A stretch of 64,000 nucleotides of DNA from Sulfurospirillum cavolei (GCF_001548055.1 NZ_AP014724.1:1736001-1800000); one strand, 5' to 3'; shown: positions 43,566-53,056, counted from the first letter of the stretch. Notes: generated by a model from the letters alone, not told the origin. Numbers and translations are program-made.

Positions 43566-46046
43566 CTACTCGTCATAATGGGAAAAATAGGTTTTGGAAA
43601 GCTCCACCGAACACAGTGAAAAATGTTCCGAAAGCTGTGTCAAAAGTCGATCGAGTGCCGTGTAAAAGCTTTCATTCTCGTCTAAGAGCATCAACGACGC
43701 AAGGTTACTGAGCGTGAGAGTGCTGTACGCTTGAAAAATCGGCTCTTCGTAAGCACTCAAATACGTCTTGCGTTTGGGCAGAGCCTTTAAGTCCTCCAAC
43801 AAAGCTTGCGTCACGTAAGCGACGGATTTGGGAAAATGCGGATTTAAGATCAAAAACTCCACCACGTTTTCAAGTTGTAAAGAGCTTTTATACTGCGTAC
43901 GGTACGCGTTAAAGCTTTCGCTTGAGCTCAAAAATGCCTCTAAAATATCGTACGTCACGGCTTTATCGTGTTTAAAACAGAGCAATGAACGTGCTTTCGA
44001 AAGCGTTAAAAGCGCACTTTCGAGTTTAAATCCGATGTCGTAGACGATCAAACCTTGCTCTTTGTACATACTCTCTTCCACCAGCTCTTTGTATGCCACA
44101 AGGTACAACAACACTTTATCGAGTTCGCTTAACATACTGCGAACGGGCGTATTGGGTTTTTTCGTAAATTGCTTCCACTCTTTTTGCATCTGTTCGAACA
44201 GTTTCCACGCCTCGATCGCCAACAGGCTTTTAACGCAAAGATTTGCATTGCCCAGTCGTTCCAGCGTAAACGCGAGAGAGCCTTGTTTGTGGGCGTCTTT
44301 CATCAACGAGGCGATTTCAAGCAAGGGATTTTGCGCCGTCTCTTCGTCTAAAAATCCCGGATACGTCATCGTCACATGGGTTAACGCTTTTTGCAAGGTG
44401 CGTTTGGACTCTTGCGAAACGCTGCCTTCGTAGTGGTGAAAATCGGTCATCTTTTTGACCGTATAGCGCATCAGTCGCAACGTATGAATCGCACGCGAAA
44501 GATAACGCCCGAGCCAAAAGAGGTTCTCGGCTTTGAGCGTGGGCAAGGTGTTGAGCGAAGCGTCGATAAAGGGCAAAGCCGCATAATTTGGAAGATTTTC
44601 GTTCTTTTTATCCTCTCCCAAAATCCACAAATCTTTGCTCGTTCCTCCCTTTTGCGACGAAACGAGCAATGCGTCTTTGGAAGCGGAAACGCGCACCAAT
44701 CCGCCGTTCATCACGGTGTAATTTTCATTCTTTTTCAAGGCGTAAGCGCGTATGACCGCATTGCGCGGTTCGATTTTGCCGTTACCGTAAAAAGGCGTCG
44801 TCGAAAAGTCGATCGCCTCTTGTGCGACGTACTGATGCGGATTGTCTAAAACGCTTTTTTGCAGTTTCTCTTTCATCGCTTCGGAAAGGTTTTTGACCAA
44901 ATAGGTCTGAATCGATTCGGTTTTGTCGATTTTTTTAAGAATAAAATTCTCGAAGTTTTCCATCACGAACGTTAACTCTTTTTCTTGTCCGCACCACCAC
45001 GTTGCGATTTGCGGCAAAATCAGCTCTTCGTTCAGAAAAAAACGGCAAATACGTTCCATAAAAGGGTTCAGTCCGATATTTTCCACAATCGCACTGCCGA
45101 TGGGATTGATCATCGCAAGATTGCCTTGGCGTACGCAATCCACCAAACCCGCAACGCCGAGCTTTGAATCTTCCAAAAGCTCCAGCGGATCGCAAAATCG
45201 ATCGTCCAGACGTTTGACCAAGGTTTGAATCGGTTTGAGTCCGCTTAAACTTTTCAGCCATACGCTACCGTTTTTGCACAACAGATCATCGCCTTGAACG
45301 AGGTTAATTTCTAAAAACGAACTCAGATACGCATGTTCAAAATAGGTCTCGTTGTGCGGTCCGGGCGTTAAAAGCGCGGCTTTAGAAGTGTCGCCTTTGG
45401 TCAGTTTTTTGAGCAGTTTTTTATACTCTTCAATAAAAGGAAAAAGCTTTTTGACCTCATGGTCCGCGTAAAAATCTTTCGCCGCGATATTCATCGTCAA
45501 ACGGTTTTCGATGGCATACCCCAAACCCGAAGGTGCTTGCGTGCGATCGTTAATGACCCACATCTTTCCGTCCGGCCCTCTTGCTAGGTCTAATGCGTAA
45601 AAATAGAGCTGAAAATCTTCACGTAAGCCCATACCGTGTACGGCACTCAAAAAGCCTTTGTGCGTAAAAATAACTTCGGCGGGAATGATGTTCTCTTTTA
45701 AGAGCAACCGTTCGCCGTAGAGGTCTTTTAAAATAAAATTGAGCAGTTTGGCACGTTGTTTAATCCCTTGTTTGACGCTTTTCCACTCTTCTTTCGTGAT
45801 CATAAAAGGAATCGGATCTAAACTCCACGGACGGTTGCCTTCGCCCTCCGGATCGTTATAAACGTTGTACGTAACGCCGTTATCTTCCAGATGCCATGCG
45901 ATCTCGGCTTGTTTACTCTCCAACTCCTCAACGCTCAAACGCTCCAAATGTGCCGCTAAGTTCTTCCAATGCGCCCGTACGTTACGGTCTTTATCGACCA
46001 TTTCGTCACAAAAAGAGGCAGAAGCGTAGGTATCGAAAAACTGCAT
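43566..46046 (-). CDS. Circularly permuted ATP-grasp / alpha-E fusion
   Basis: An 826-residue fusion. Residues ~40-480 are the COG2308 ATP-grasp (RAKLLNFILKDLYGERLLL, INDRTQAPSGLGYAIENR, LLTPGPHNETYFEHAYLSSF, VSSQKGGTSKDLWIL). Residues ~510-826 are an alpha-E domain (AENLFWLGRYLSRAIHTLRL, MYKEQGLIVYDIGFKLESAL). In the first module these are separate genes (36243 and 37613). The ligase would activate a carboxylate with ATP and join it to an amine. Its start overlaps the upstream stop by one base (TAATG) and its stop lies three bases before the transglutaminase gene. Confidence 0.92.
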   Translation of the reverse strand: MQFFDTYASASFCDEMVDKDRNVRAHWKNLAAHLERLSVEELESKQAEIAWHLEDNGVTYNVYNDPEGEGNRPWSLDPIPFMITKEEWKSVKQGIKQRAKLLNFILKDLYGERLLLKENIIPAEVIFTHKGFLSAVHGMGLREDFQLYFYALDLARGPDGKMWVINDRTQAPSGLGYAIENRLTMNIAAKDFYADHEVKKLFPFIEEYKKLLKKLTKGDTSKAALLTPGPHNETYFEHAYLSSFLEINLVQGDDLLCKNGSVWLKSLSGLKPIQTLVKRLDDRFCDPLELLEDSKLGVAGLVDCVRQGNLAMINPIGSAIVENIGLNPFMERICRFFLNEELILPQIATWWCGQEKELTFVMENFENFILKKIDKTESIQTYLVKNLSEAMKEKLQKSVLDNPHQYVAQEAIDFSTTPFYGNGKIEPRNAVIRAYALKKNENYTVMNGGLVRVSASKDALLVSSQKGGTSKDLWILGEDKKNENLPNYAALPFIDASLNTLPTLKAENLFWLGRYLSRAIHTLRLMRYTVKKMTDFHHYEGSVSQESKRTLQKALTHVTMTYPGFLDEETAQNPLLEIASLMKDAHKQGSLAFTLERLGNANLCVKSLLAIEAWKLFEQMQKEWKQFTKKPNTPVRSMLSELDKVLLYLVAYKELVEESMYKEQGLIVYDIGFKLESALLTLSKARSLLCFKHDKAVTYDILEAFLSSSESFNAYRTQYKSSLQLENVVEFLILNPHFPKSVAYVTQALLEDLKALPKRKTYLSAYEEPIFQAYSTLTLSNLASLMLLDENESFYTALDRLLTQLSEHFSLCSVELSKTYFSHYDE

Positions 46047-49000
46047 TAGGCTTTCATTCCTTTTCGTCTTAGATCGAGCGTATGCGGGTATTCAAGGCTC
46101 GGCGGTAAGGTCTCGACCCACAAAGTCTTCGTAGGATCGCCCTCCAACGCCATCACGGTCGCACGCGTGTTTACATGCGCGGTTGAAGTCTGAATCACCG
46201 AAGGCGTAAGATAGCGTAGCTCGCCTTGAGAATGGTTAAAATCCCAAAAACGGTTGATACGTCTGGACTGGGCTTCGTAACTGTTGATCGGGAAAGTGTC
46301 GTAACTGCGTCCGCCCGGATGAGCCACAAAATAACGCATACCGCCGATGGAGCGTTGGTTCCAACGATCAACCACGTCAAACGTTAAAGGCGTATCCACG
46401 CCGATGGTGGGATGCAAAGCCGACCACGGTTGCCACGCTTTGTACTTCACGCCCGCAACGAATTCTCCTTCCACGCCTGTGGGCGAAAGCGGAACGACGA
46501 CGCCGTTACATGTAAGGGTATAGCGTTCGGGAATAAAATCTTTGATCTTGACTTGCACGCGCTCCAACGAAGAATCTACATAGCGAGACGTTCCTTGTGA
46601 GCCGCTCTCTTCGCCAAGAACATGCCAAGGCTCGATGGCGGCGCGAAGTTCCAGATGCATCTTTTCAATCGTCGTCATTCCGTAAAGCGGAAAGCGAAAC
46701 TCGAAAAACGGATCGAACCAATCCAGCGCAAAAGGATAACCTTCGGCATTGAGAAAACCGACAATGTCGCGTAAATCTTCTTTGACGTAGTGTTCCAGTA
46801 AAAACTTATCGTGAAGCTGTGTGCCCCAGCGCACCAGTTGGTGTTGGTACGGTTTTTTCCAAAAGAGAGCAACCAAAGTGCGTACTAAAAGCATCTGTAA
46901 AAGCGCCATCTGCGCGTGTGGAGGCATATCAAACGCACGTAGTTCCAAGATGCCAAGCCTGCCACTGCTGGAATCGGGCGAATAGAGCTTGTCGATGCAA
47001 AATTCGCTTCGGTGTGTGTTGCCTGTAATGTCGGTCAGCATATGGCGAAACAGCCTATCGGTCAGCCAAAACGGCACACTCTCGCCCTCGGGAATCTGCG
47101 CAAAGGCGATCTCAAGCTCGTAGAGATTTTCCGCCCTGCCCTCATCCACACGTGGTGCTTGCGAGGTTGGACCGATAAATGCGCCTGAGAAGAGGTACGA
47201 AAGTCCTGGGTGGTGTTGCCAAAACGTGATAAGACTGCGAAGCAGATCGGGACGGCGTAACAGCGGACTGTCTTCGGGTTTGAGCGCACCGATCGTGACG
47301 TGATTGCCCCCGCCCGTGCCTGTGTGTTTGCCGTCTAACATAAACTTTTCTGTCCCCAAGCGTGATTCGTGTGCCTCTTTGTAGAGGGTCAAAAGATTCT
47401 CACTGAGTGCTTTCCACGATGTTGCAGGGTGAATGTTCACTTCAATGACACCGGGGTCTGGCGTGACTTTGATGCGCTCTAGCCTTAGATCATGCGAAGG
47501 TTCATACCCTTCCAAAAATACTTTTACATGTAAAGATTCTGCCACCGCTTCGATGCATGCGACCAAGTCTAAAAGGGCTTCTGTATGGTTGAGGGGTGGA
47601 AGAAAGATAAAGAGTTTTCCCTCGCGCACTTCTGCGCAAAGTGCCGTGCGTACAAAGGTCTGGGTTTGGGTATTTGAAAGGGTTGCATCGACTTTTTTGC
47701 AACGCTTGTGTGCTAAGATGCTGTACTCGCCCAAAGCGGGATAATGCGCAAACAGATCGGGTTCAAAAGGAAGTGCTAGCTCAGAGTGCGGCTTTTCGAC
47801 CAAAGAGCCCAGTGGAAGCCTGAGCCCAAGGGGTGAATTGCCCGCACTGAGGTACAAATAGCCACGCCTTAACACCCACGAAGAGGTGATCCATCGTGTC
47901 GTTCCAAAATTCAACGGTAACACATACCCCACAGGATTATTAAGCCCCCTAGAGAACACTTTGGCGATCGTTTGTCGCTCCAAAGAGTCGGAGAGATCGG
48001 ATTTCATCGGATCGATGTCGATGGGCAGTTCGGACTCTTTAATGATGTAATACAAGGGGTCTTCGTACGCTTCAATAATGTTTTGATCGCTCACACCAAG
48101 GGTCAGTGCTAGTTTGGCTAAAAAGCGTTTGGCATCGTCGTTAGTATAGTCGTAGGTTTCGTTCATATCGGCAAACAGTGTAGGATTGTTCCAGATGGGT
48201 TTGCCATCTTTGCGCCAAATGATGGAGGTTTGCCACCTTGGAAGCGGCTCACCAGGGTACCATTTCCCTTGGGCATAGTGAAGCATGCCACCTTTGGTAA
48301 ATGAGCTTAAAAGTTTGCGTGAGAGTGTGTCGGCGAGAGAGCGTTTGTGCGCACCGTCGGCTTTGGTATTCCACTCATCGCCTTCCATATCATCAATCGA
48401 AACAAAGGTCGGCTCACCACCCATGGAAAGCCTTACATCGCCCTCTTCCAAAGCTTTGTCGACTTCAAAACCTAAGTTATAAATAGCATCCCATTGGTCT
48501 TCACGGTACGGTTTGGTCACACGCGGCGATTCAAAAATGCGTTTGACCGTGTTGTCATAAATGAATTCTGTTTCGCATTTATCGCTCATACCCTCGATCG
48601 CATAGGCACTCTCATACGAAGGCGTGCACGCAAGCGGTATATGTCCCTCGCCCGCAAAAAGCCCACTGGTCGCATCAAGCCCTATCCAGCCGGCTCCGGG
48701 GATATAGACTTCCGTCCACGCATGAAGATCGGTAAAGTCTGCTTCGGGACCACTTGGGCCATCGAGTGAGGCGACATCGGCTTTGAGTTGCACGAGGTAG
48801 CCCGAGACAAACCGCGCCGCAAGCCCTAGATGGCGAAGCACTTGCACAAACAGCCACGCAAAGTCACGGCAACTGCCCAGTTTTTTTTCCAACGTCACTT
48901 CGCAGGTTTGCACTCCCGGTTCTAAACGAATCGTGTAGGAGAGATGGCGGTTGATCTCGCTATTAAGATAGACCAAAAAATCAATAATAGAGCGTTTTTT

Positions 49001-49408
49001 ACAATCCAAAGAGCGTACAAAAGCCCTTAAAAGCTCACCATCCTCGCTCTCTTCAAGGTAGGGAAGCAGTTCCTTTTGGAGTTCTTTTTTGTAGACAAAT
49101 GGAAACTCTTTGGCATACTCATCGACAAAAAAATCAAACGGATTGATCGTGATGAGATCGGCGATGATCTCCACATCGATGCAGAGCTCTTTCGTTTTTT
49201 CAGGAAAAACGATGCGTGCTAAGTAGTTGCCAAAAGGGTCTTGTTGCCAGTTGATAAAATGGTTTTCGGGTTTGATTTTGAGCGAATAGCCCTCAATCGG
49301 GGTGCGACTGTGAGGAGCTGGGCGCAAACGGATGATATGCGGGGACAGAGAAACGTAACGATCGTAACGGTACTCGGTTTTATGCGACAAAACGACTTTA
49401 AGCGACAT
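46046..49408 (-). CDS. Transglutaminase-like / DUF2126 (predicted amidoligase) protein
   Basis: A 1120-residue protein (COG4196 type). The first ~290 residues hold a transglutaminase-like domain with C180 in GSCRDFAWLF and the H/D pair in DLHAWTEVYIPGAGWIGLD. The remainder is DUF2126, a family predicted to have a glutamine-synthetase-like ligase fold: GEPTFVSIDDMEGDEWNTKA, WRKDGKPIWNNPTLFAD, LDGKHTGTGGGNHVTIGAL and RRPDLLRSLITFWQHHPGLS. It would join an amine to a carboxylate with ATP. It leads the second module. About the first 2 kb of the gene (near 47.3-49.4) appears poorer in CG than the remainder. Confidence 0.9.
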   Translation of the reverse strand: MSLKVVLSHKTEYRYDRYVSLSPHIIRLRPAPHSRTPIEGYSLKIKPENHFINWQQDPFGNYLARIVFPEKTKELCIDVEIIADLITINPFDFFVDEYAKEFPFVYKKELQKELLPYLEESEDGELLRAFVRSLDCKKRSIIDFLVYLNSEINRHLSYTIRLEPGVQTCEVTLEKKLGSCRDFAWLFVQVLRHLGLAARFVSGYLVQLKADVASLDGPSGPEADFTDLHAWTEVYIPGAGWIGLDATSGLFAGEGHIPLACTPSYESAYAIEGMSDKCETEFIYDNTVKRIFESPRVTKPYREDQWDAIYNLGFEVDKALEEGDVRLSMGGEPTFVSIDDMEGDEWNTKADGAHKRSLADTLSRKLLSSFTKGGMLHYAQGKWYPGEPLPRWQTSIIWRKDGKPIWNNPTLFADMNETYDYTNDDAKRFLAKLALTLGVSDQNIIEAYEDPLYYIIKESELPIDIDPMKSDLSDSLERQTIAKVFSRGLNNPVGYVLPLNFGTTRWITSSWVLRRGYLYLSAGNSPLGLRLPLGSLVEKPHSELALPFEPDLFAHYPALGEYSILAHKRCKKVDATLSNTQTQTFVRTALCAEVREGKLFIFLPPLNHTEALLDLVACIEAVAESLHVKVFLEGYEPSHDLRLERIKVTPDPGVIEVNIHPATSWKALSENLLTLYKEAHESRLGTEKFMLDGKHTGTGGGNHVTIGALKPEDSPLLRRPDLLRSLITFWQHHPGLSYLFSGAFIGPTSQAPRVDEGRAENLYELEIAFAQIPEGESVPFWLTDRLFRHMLTDITGNTHRSEFCIDKLYSPDSSSGRLGILELRAFDMPPHAQMALLQMLLVRTLVALFWKKPYQHQLVRWGTQLHDKFLLEHYVKEDLRDIVGFLNAEGYPFALDWFDPFFEFRFPLYGMTTIEKMHLELRAAIEPWHVLGEESGSQGTSRYVDSSLERVQVKIKDFIPERYTLTCNGVVVPLSPTGVEGEFVAGVKYKAWQPWSALHPTIGVDTPLTFDVVDRWNQRSIGGMRYFVAHPGGRSYDTFPINSYEAQSRRINRFWDFNHSQGELRYLTPSVIQTSTAHVNTRATVMALEGDPTKTLWVETLPPSLEYPHTLDLRRKGMKA

Positions 49409-49557
49409 AGCGACCCCTTTGGTAAGAAAATCGATGTCATTATAACATCAAGTGCTTCTTTCGTGCGTGCGCTTTTGCTTAAGATATCATCAGAAGCGTT
49501 CTTAAAAAATGCTTAGAACGCTTGACATGTAAACAATAGAGTTCTTGCAGAACTCTT

Positions 49558-49650
49558 GACACGTCTTTAAAGCAAAGCTCTAAAGACTACGTTAACACTG
49601 CGTTTTCTTCGGCGCAAAGCCCACCTTCTTGCAAAATGAGTTTTGCAAGA
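49558..49650 (+). repeat. Dispersed multi-hairpin intergenic repeat, copy 3
   Basis: GACACG, stem 49564-49573/49577-49586 (TCTTTAAAGC with GCTCTAAAGA, one mismatch, AAA loop), core CTACGTTAACACTG (49587-49600), a GGC/GCC hairpin and the TCTTGCAAAA palindrome (49627-49650). The GCACC/GGTGC hairpin of copies 1 and 2 is missing. It sits between the DUF2126 gene and the HlyD gene. Confidence 0.85.
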
Positions 49651-49682
49651 TGTCTAATGAATATTGCAAAAAGTCTGGTGAT

Positions 49683-50951
49683 TTAGGGTTCCATAAGCGC
49701 ATTTTTTCCCATACGTTTTAAGGGAAGCAAAATATACTCTAAAACGGTTCGTTTTCCCGTGATAATGTTAATACTCGCCTCCATACCGGGCATGATCGGC
49801 AGATTTGCTCCGAAACGGTCTTTGTCGGCTTTGATTTTCACGGCATAAAAAATATCGCCTTTTTGCGTCGTAAAGCTATCGGGGCTAATCGATATCAGTT
49901 CGCCTTCGATCATACCGTACTTCGCATAATCGTACGCCGTAATCTCGATATTGGCTTTTTGACCGACCCATATACGCCCGCGATCGGCGGCTTTAATATT
50001 GGCTTCGATCGTCAAACCCTCTTCCAAGGGCGTAATTTCCGCAACTTTATCGCCCGGTTTAATCGTACCGCCGATCGTATGAAAGTACAAAATATTCACA
50101 ATACCGTTTACCGGAGAGGTAATGAGCAAACGGTTCGTTCGATCGATACTGGCTTCGCTTTGTTGGGAAAGCTGTGTCAATTTTAAGCGTACTTCTTGAA
50201 GATCGTTGAGTTGCTTGGATAAAATATCGGAGCGAACGGAGCCTAACTCATGCACCGCTTCTTTGTATTTACCTTGCGTAATCGGTATTTGATTGGTCAC
50301 TTCGTCGATTTGCGTAATCAAATTTTGTTTTTTACTCAGTTCAAACAAATACTCTTTACGCGATCCCGCACCCGATTTCATTAACTGTTCGGTAATCGAA
50401 ACGTTCTCTTTTGCCATATTGAGTTCAAGCGAGAGATTTTTTTCCTTGATTTCAAGCTCTTTAAGCTCGTATTGACGTTGTTCGACTTTTTGCTGTACGC
50501 CGCTTAAGCGTTCCGTATTGTTCGTTTTTTCGCTTTTAAAAATCTGCATTTCGTTTTGAACGATCTCGGGATAGCCTTCGCTCATATACGCTTCAAAAAC
50601 CAAAGGCTTATCGTCAATCAAACTCATCAAACGTTGTTCTTTTGCAAGGAGCGAAATTCTATCCAAATCTTTGCTTTTCAGATCGGCGGTAAAAAAGGCC
50701 TGATTGAGCTGGTAAATCGGCTGATTGACTTTGACCGTATCGCCTTCTTTGACTAAAATCTCCGAAACGATACCGCCTTCTAAGTGTTGAAGCACCTTGG
50801 TTTGTCCTGAAGGTACGGCTTTTCCGCTTCCTCTGACAACCTCATCGATATGGCTAAATGCCGACCATAGAAAGAAAACGACGAAAAAAAGCCCGATGGG
50901 AACGACCGTGACGTAATAGCTCCATCGCTTTTCGATCATCATGTCTAACAT
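49683..50951 (-). CDS. HlyD-family type I secretion periplasmic adaptor
   Basis: A 422-residue membrane-fusion protein of type I secretion. One N-terminal helix (~14-33), a split lipoyl domain (GSGKAVPSGQTKVLQHLEGG; EILVKEGDTVKVNQPIYQL), a long coiled coil (~110-260) and a beta-barrel region ending with MPGMEASINIITGKRTVLEYI, as in LapC/PrtE proteins. AAGGA lies eight bases before the ATG. It overlaps the ABC transporter gene by seven bases, and the RTX gene is upstream of both, so all three form one operon. The outer-membrane TolC-like partner is not in this window. Confidence 0.93.
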   Translation of the reverse strand: MLDMMIEKRWSYYVTVVPIGLFFVVFFLWSAFSHIDEVVRGSGKAVPSGQTKVLQHLEGGIVSEILVKEGDTVKVNQPIYQLNQAFFTADLKSKDLDRISLLAKEQRLMSLIDDKPLVFEAYMSEGYPEIVQNEMQIFKSEKTNNTERLSGVQQKVEQRQYELKELEIKEKNLSLELNMAKENVSITEQLMKSGAGSRKEYLFELSKKQNLITQIDEVTNQIPITQGKYKEAVHELGSVRSDILSKQLNDLQEVRLKLTQLSQQSEASIDRTNRLLITSPVNGIVNILYFHTIGGTIKPGDKVAEITPLEEGLTIEANIKAADRGRIWVGQKANIEITAYDYAKYGMIEGELISISPDSFTTQKGDIFYAVKIKADKDRFGANLPIMPGMEASINIITGKRTVLEYILLPLKRMGKNALMEP

Positions 50952-53035
50952 ACGGGTTTTCCTTGCAACTGTTTTAAAATCTCTTCTTTAGGGCCATCCG
51001 CTACGATACGCCCGTTGTTGACGACCATCACGCGATCGACCAAATCCAAAGCGGCGAAACGATGCGTAATGACGATCAGCGTTTTATCGCGTAAAAGCGG
51101 CTTAAGGTGGTCGACCATCTCTTTTTCAAGCCCGACGTCCATGCCGGTCGTCGGCTCGTCCAACACGACGATCGAGGGATCGTTAATCAACGCACGCGCA
51201 AGACCGACCAAATGACGTTGTCCCACCGAGAGGCGACTGCCGTTTTCGCCGACTTGAAAATTTTCTCCCTCGCCCGAACGTTTGACAAGTTCGTCCAAAC
51301 CCGTCATCGCCAAAAGCTTAATCAAACGCTCTTTGCCGATACGTATGCCCAGTTCGATATTGTCTTTAAGCGTTCCGGCAAATAAAAACGGCTCTTGCGG
51401 CATAATGCCGATATGTGCGCGAAGCTCCACCGGATGAAGGGTATGAATTTCGTGTCCGTCGATATGAATCGTACCGCTTTGTGCGGAATCGATGCCGGAG
51501 AGTAGCCTCAAAATCGTGCTTTTACCCGCACCCGTGCGCCCGATGATGCCGATTTTTTCGCCTTGCTTGATCTTGAAAGTGGCTTGAAGCAAAGAGGGAT
51601 TTTTAGAACCCTCGTACGTGTACGTGACATGGTTAAATTCGATATTTCCCTCTAAATTTCGAACGCCGAATTCAACGGATTTTTGCGTTTCCAAAGGCAA
51701 ATGCCAAAAGCGATTCAGCGAATCGAGGGCTTCTTTAAACTCTTTGTATTTCACTAAAATCGTCGAAATATTCACAATCGGAACCATCGCGCGTCCGACC
51801 AAAATACTCAATGCTACCAAAGCACCTAACGTTAGATTTTTTTCTTGAATCTCGTAAACGCCCGCCACCAAAGCAAACATCGTCGCAAACTGCATCACGA
51901 CCGCGGAGAGGCTCATCGCCAAATTGGTGTGCATTTGAATTTTGAGATTGACGAAATTGTAAAAATGGATTAATTTACGCCATTTAAACAAACGCGTCGT
52001 TACCGCATTGGTCAATTTGAGCGTTTCGATACCCTGAATCGTCTCAAATAAAAAATTGTGTTTCATCTGTCCGTCGTTAAAGAGTTTTTGACTCCAACGA
52101 AACAAAGGAATTTGAAATCCAAGGTTGATCGCAACAACGACGATACCGCACAAAAGCGTAATCGCGGCAATGATCGGAGAGATAATGTAAATAATCAACA
52201 AGGTCAGTGCGATAAAAGGCAAATCCAACGCCAAAGAGATACTTTTGGACATAAAAAAGTCGCGTACTTGCGCAGCTTCCCTAAAAAGGTTGGCTTTAGA
52301 GCCGGCTAAAAGACGATCGTGACTGCTTTGCAAAAGCATTAAACGCTCTAAAATCTCTTCTTCCAAAATACTTCCGATGCGCTTGCCCATCGTTTCCAAG
52401 ATATAAACGCGCGCCATTTTAAATAAAGCGTCGAACATGTAGATCAAGGCTACGCCGATCGTTAAAACGGCCAAGGTTTCCGTCGCGAAATTCGGGATGA
52501 CACGGTTATAAACGTTCATCGTATACATCGGGATTAAGATGACGAACAAATTGATAAAAACCGTCAAAATTCCGACGCGAACGATCTCCTCTTTGGAGCG
52601 TATCAGATGGTTCCAAAACCACGCTTTACTGTGATCTTCTTGTTCGAGTATACCGCCATGATCTTCGGGCTTGTAAAAAACCAAGAGCATCGAAAAGCGC
52701 TTTTGAAGCGTCGGCATATCGATCACTTCTTCAATGCCGTAGTGAAGATCGAGCACGGTCACGGAACCGTTGTCGAAGGCTTTGATAATTGCGATTAAGC
52801 CCTCTTGCGAACATGCGATGCAAGGCACCAAATGCGCCTCGACCATATCGCGTTCAAGGCTAAGGGCTTCACATGTCAGTCCAAAATCCTTTGCACTTCG
52901 AACGATCGCTTCGTTATGGATAGGCTCATGCCCCAAAACCGTATCGATCGTCTCGTACGAAACGTTCCCGTAGTAAAAATCAAGAATATACTTGTATGCT
53001 TGTACTAAATAATCGTTTTTTTCCGCTAATTCCAT
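50945..53035 (-). CDS. Type I secretion ABC transporter (LapB-like)
   Basis: A 696-residue exporter with an N-terminal C39-like domain (~1-125) that lacks the catalytic cysteine, so it binds but does not cleave cargo; a six-helix membrane domain (~160-440); and an ATPase domain with Walker A GRTGAGKST, signature SVGQRHLVGLARAL, Walker B VVLDEPTTGMD and H-loop VITHRFAALDLVDR. This composition is typical of exporters of large RTX adhesins. It lies 21 bases after the RTX gene, and its AAAAGGA is about 15 bases before the ATG, which is rather far. Confidence 0.93.
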   Translation of the reverse strand: MELAEKNDYLVQAYKYILDFYYGNVSYETIDTVLGHEPIHNEAIVRSAKDFGLTCEALSLERDMVEAHLVPCIACSQEGLIAIIKAFDNGSVTVLDLHYGIEEVIDMPTLQKRFSMLLVFYKPEDHGGILEQEDHSKAWFWNHLIRSKEEIVRVGILTVFINLFVILIPMYTMNVYNRVIPNFATETLAVLTIGVALIYMFDALFKMARVYILETMGKRIGSILEEEILERLMLLQSSHDRLLAGSKANLFREAAQVRDFFMSKSISLALDLPFIALTLLIIYIISPIIAAITLLCGIVVVAINLGFQIPLFRWSQKLFNDGQMKHNFLFETIQGIETLKLTNAVTTRLFKWRKLIHFYNFVNLKIQMHTNLAMSLSAVVMQFATMFALVAGVYEIQEKNLTLGALVALSILVGRAMVPIVNISTILVKYKEFKEALDSLNRFWHLPLETQKSVEFGVRNLEGNIEFNHVTYTYEGSKNPSLLQATFKIKQGEKIGIIGRTGAGKSTILRLLSGIDSAQSGTIHIDGHEIHTLHPVELRAHIGIMPQEPFLFAGTLKDNIELGIRIGKERLIKLLAMTGLDELVKRSGEGENFQVGENGSRLSVGQRHLVGLARALINDPSIVVLDEPTTGMDVGLEKEMVDHLKPLLRDKTLIVITHRFAALDLVDRVMVVNNGRIVADGPKEEILKQLQGKPVC

Positions 53036-53056
53036 ACCGACGTTTACCGATCCTTT

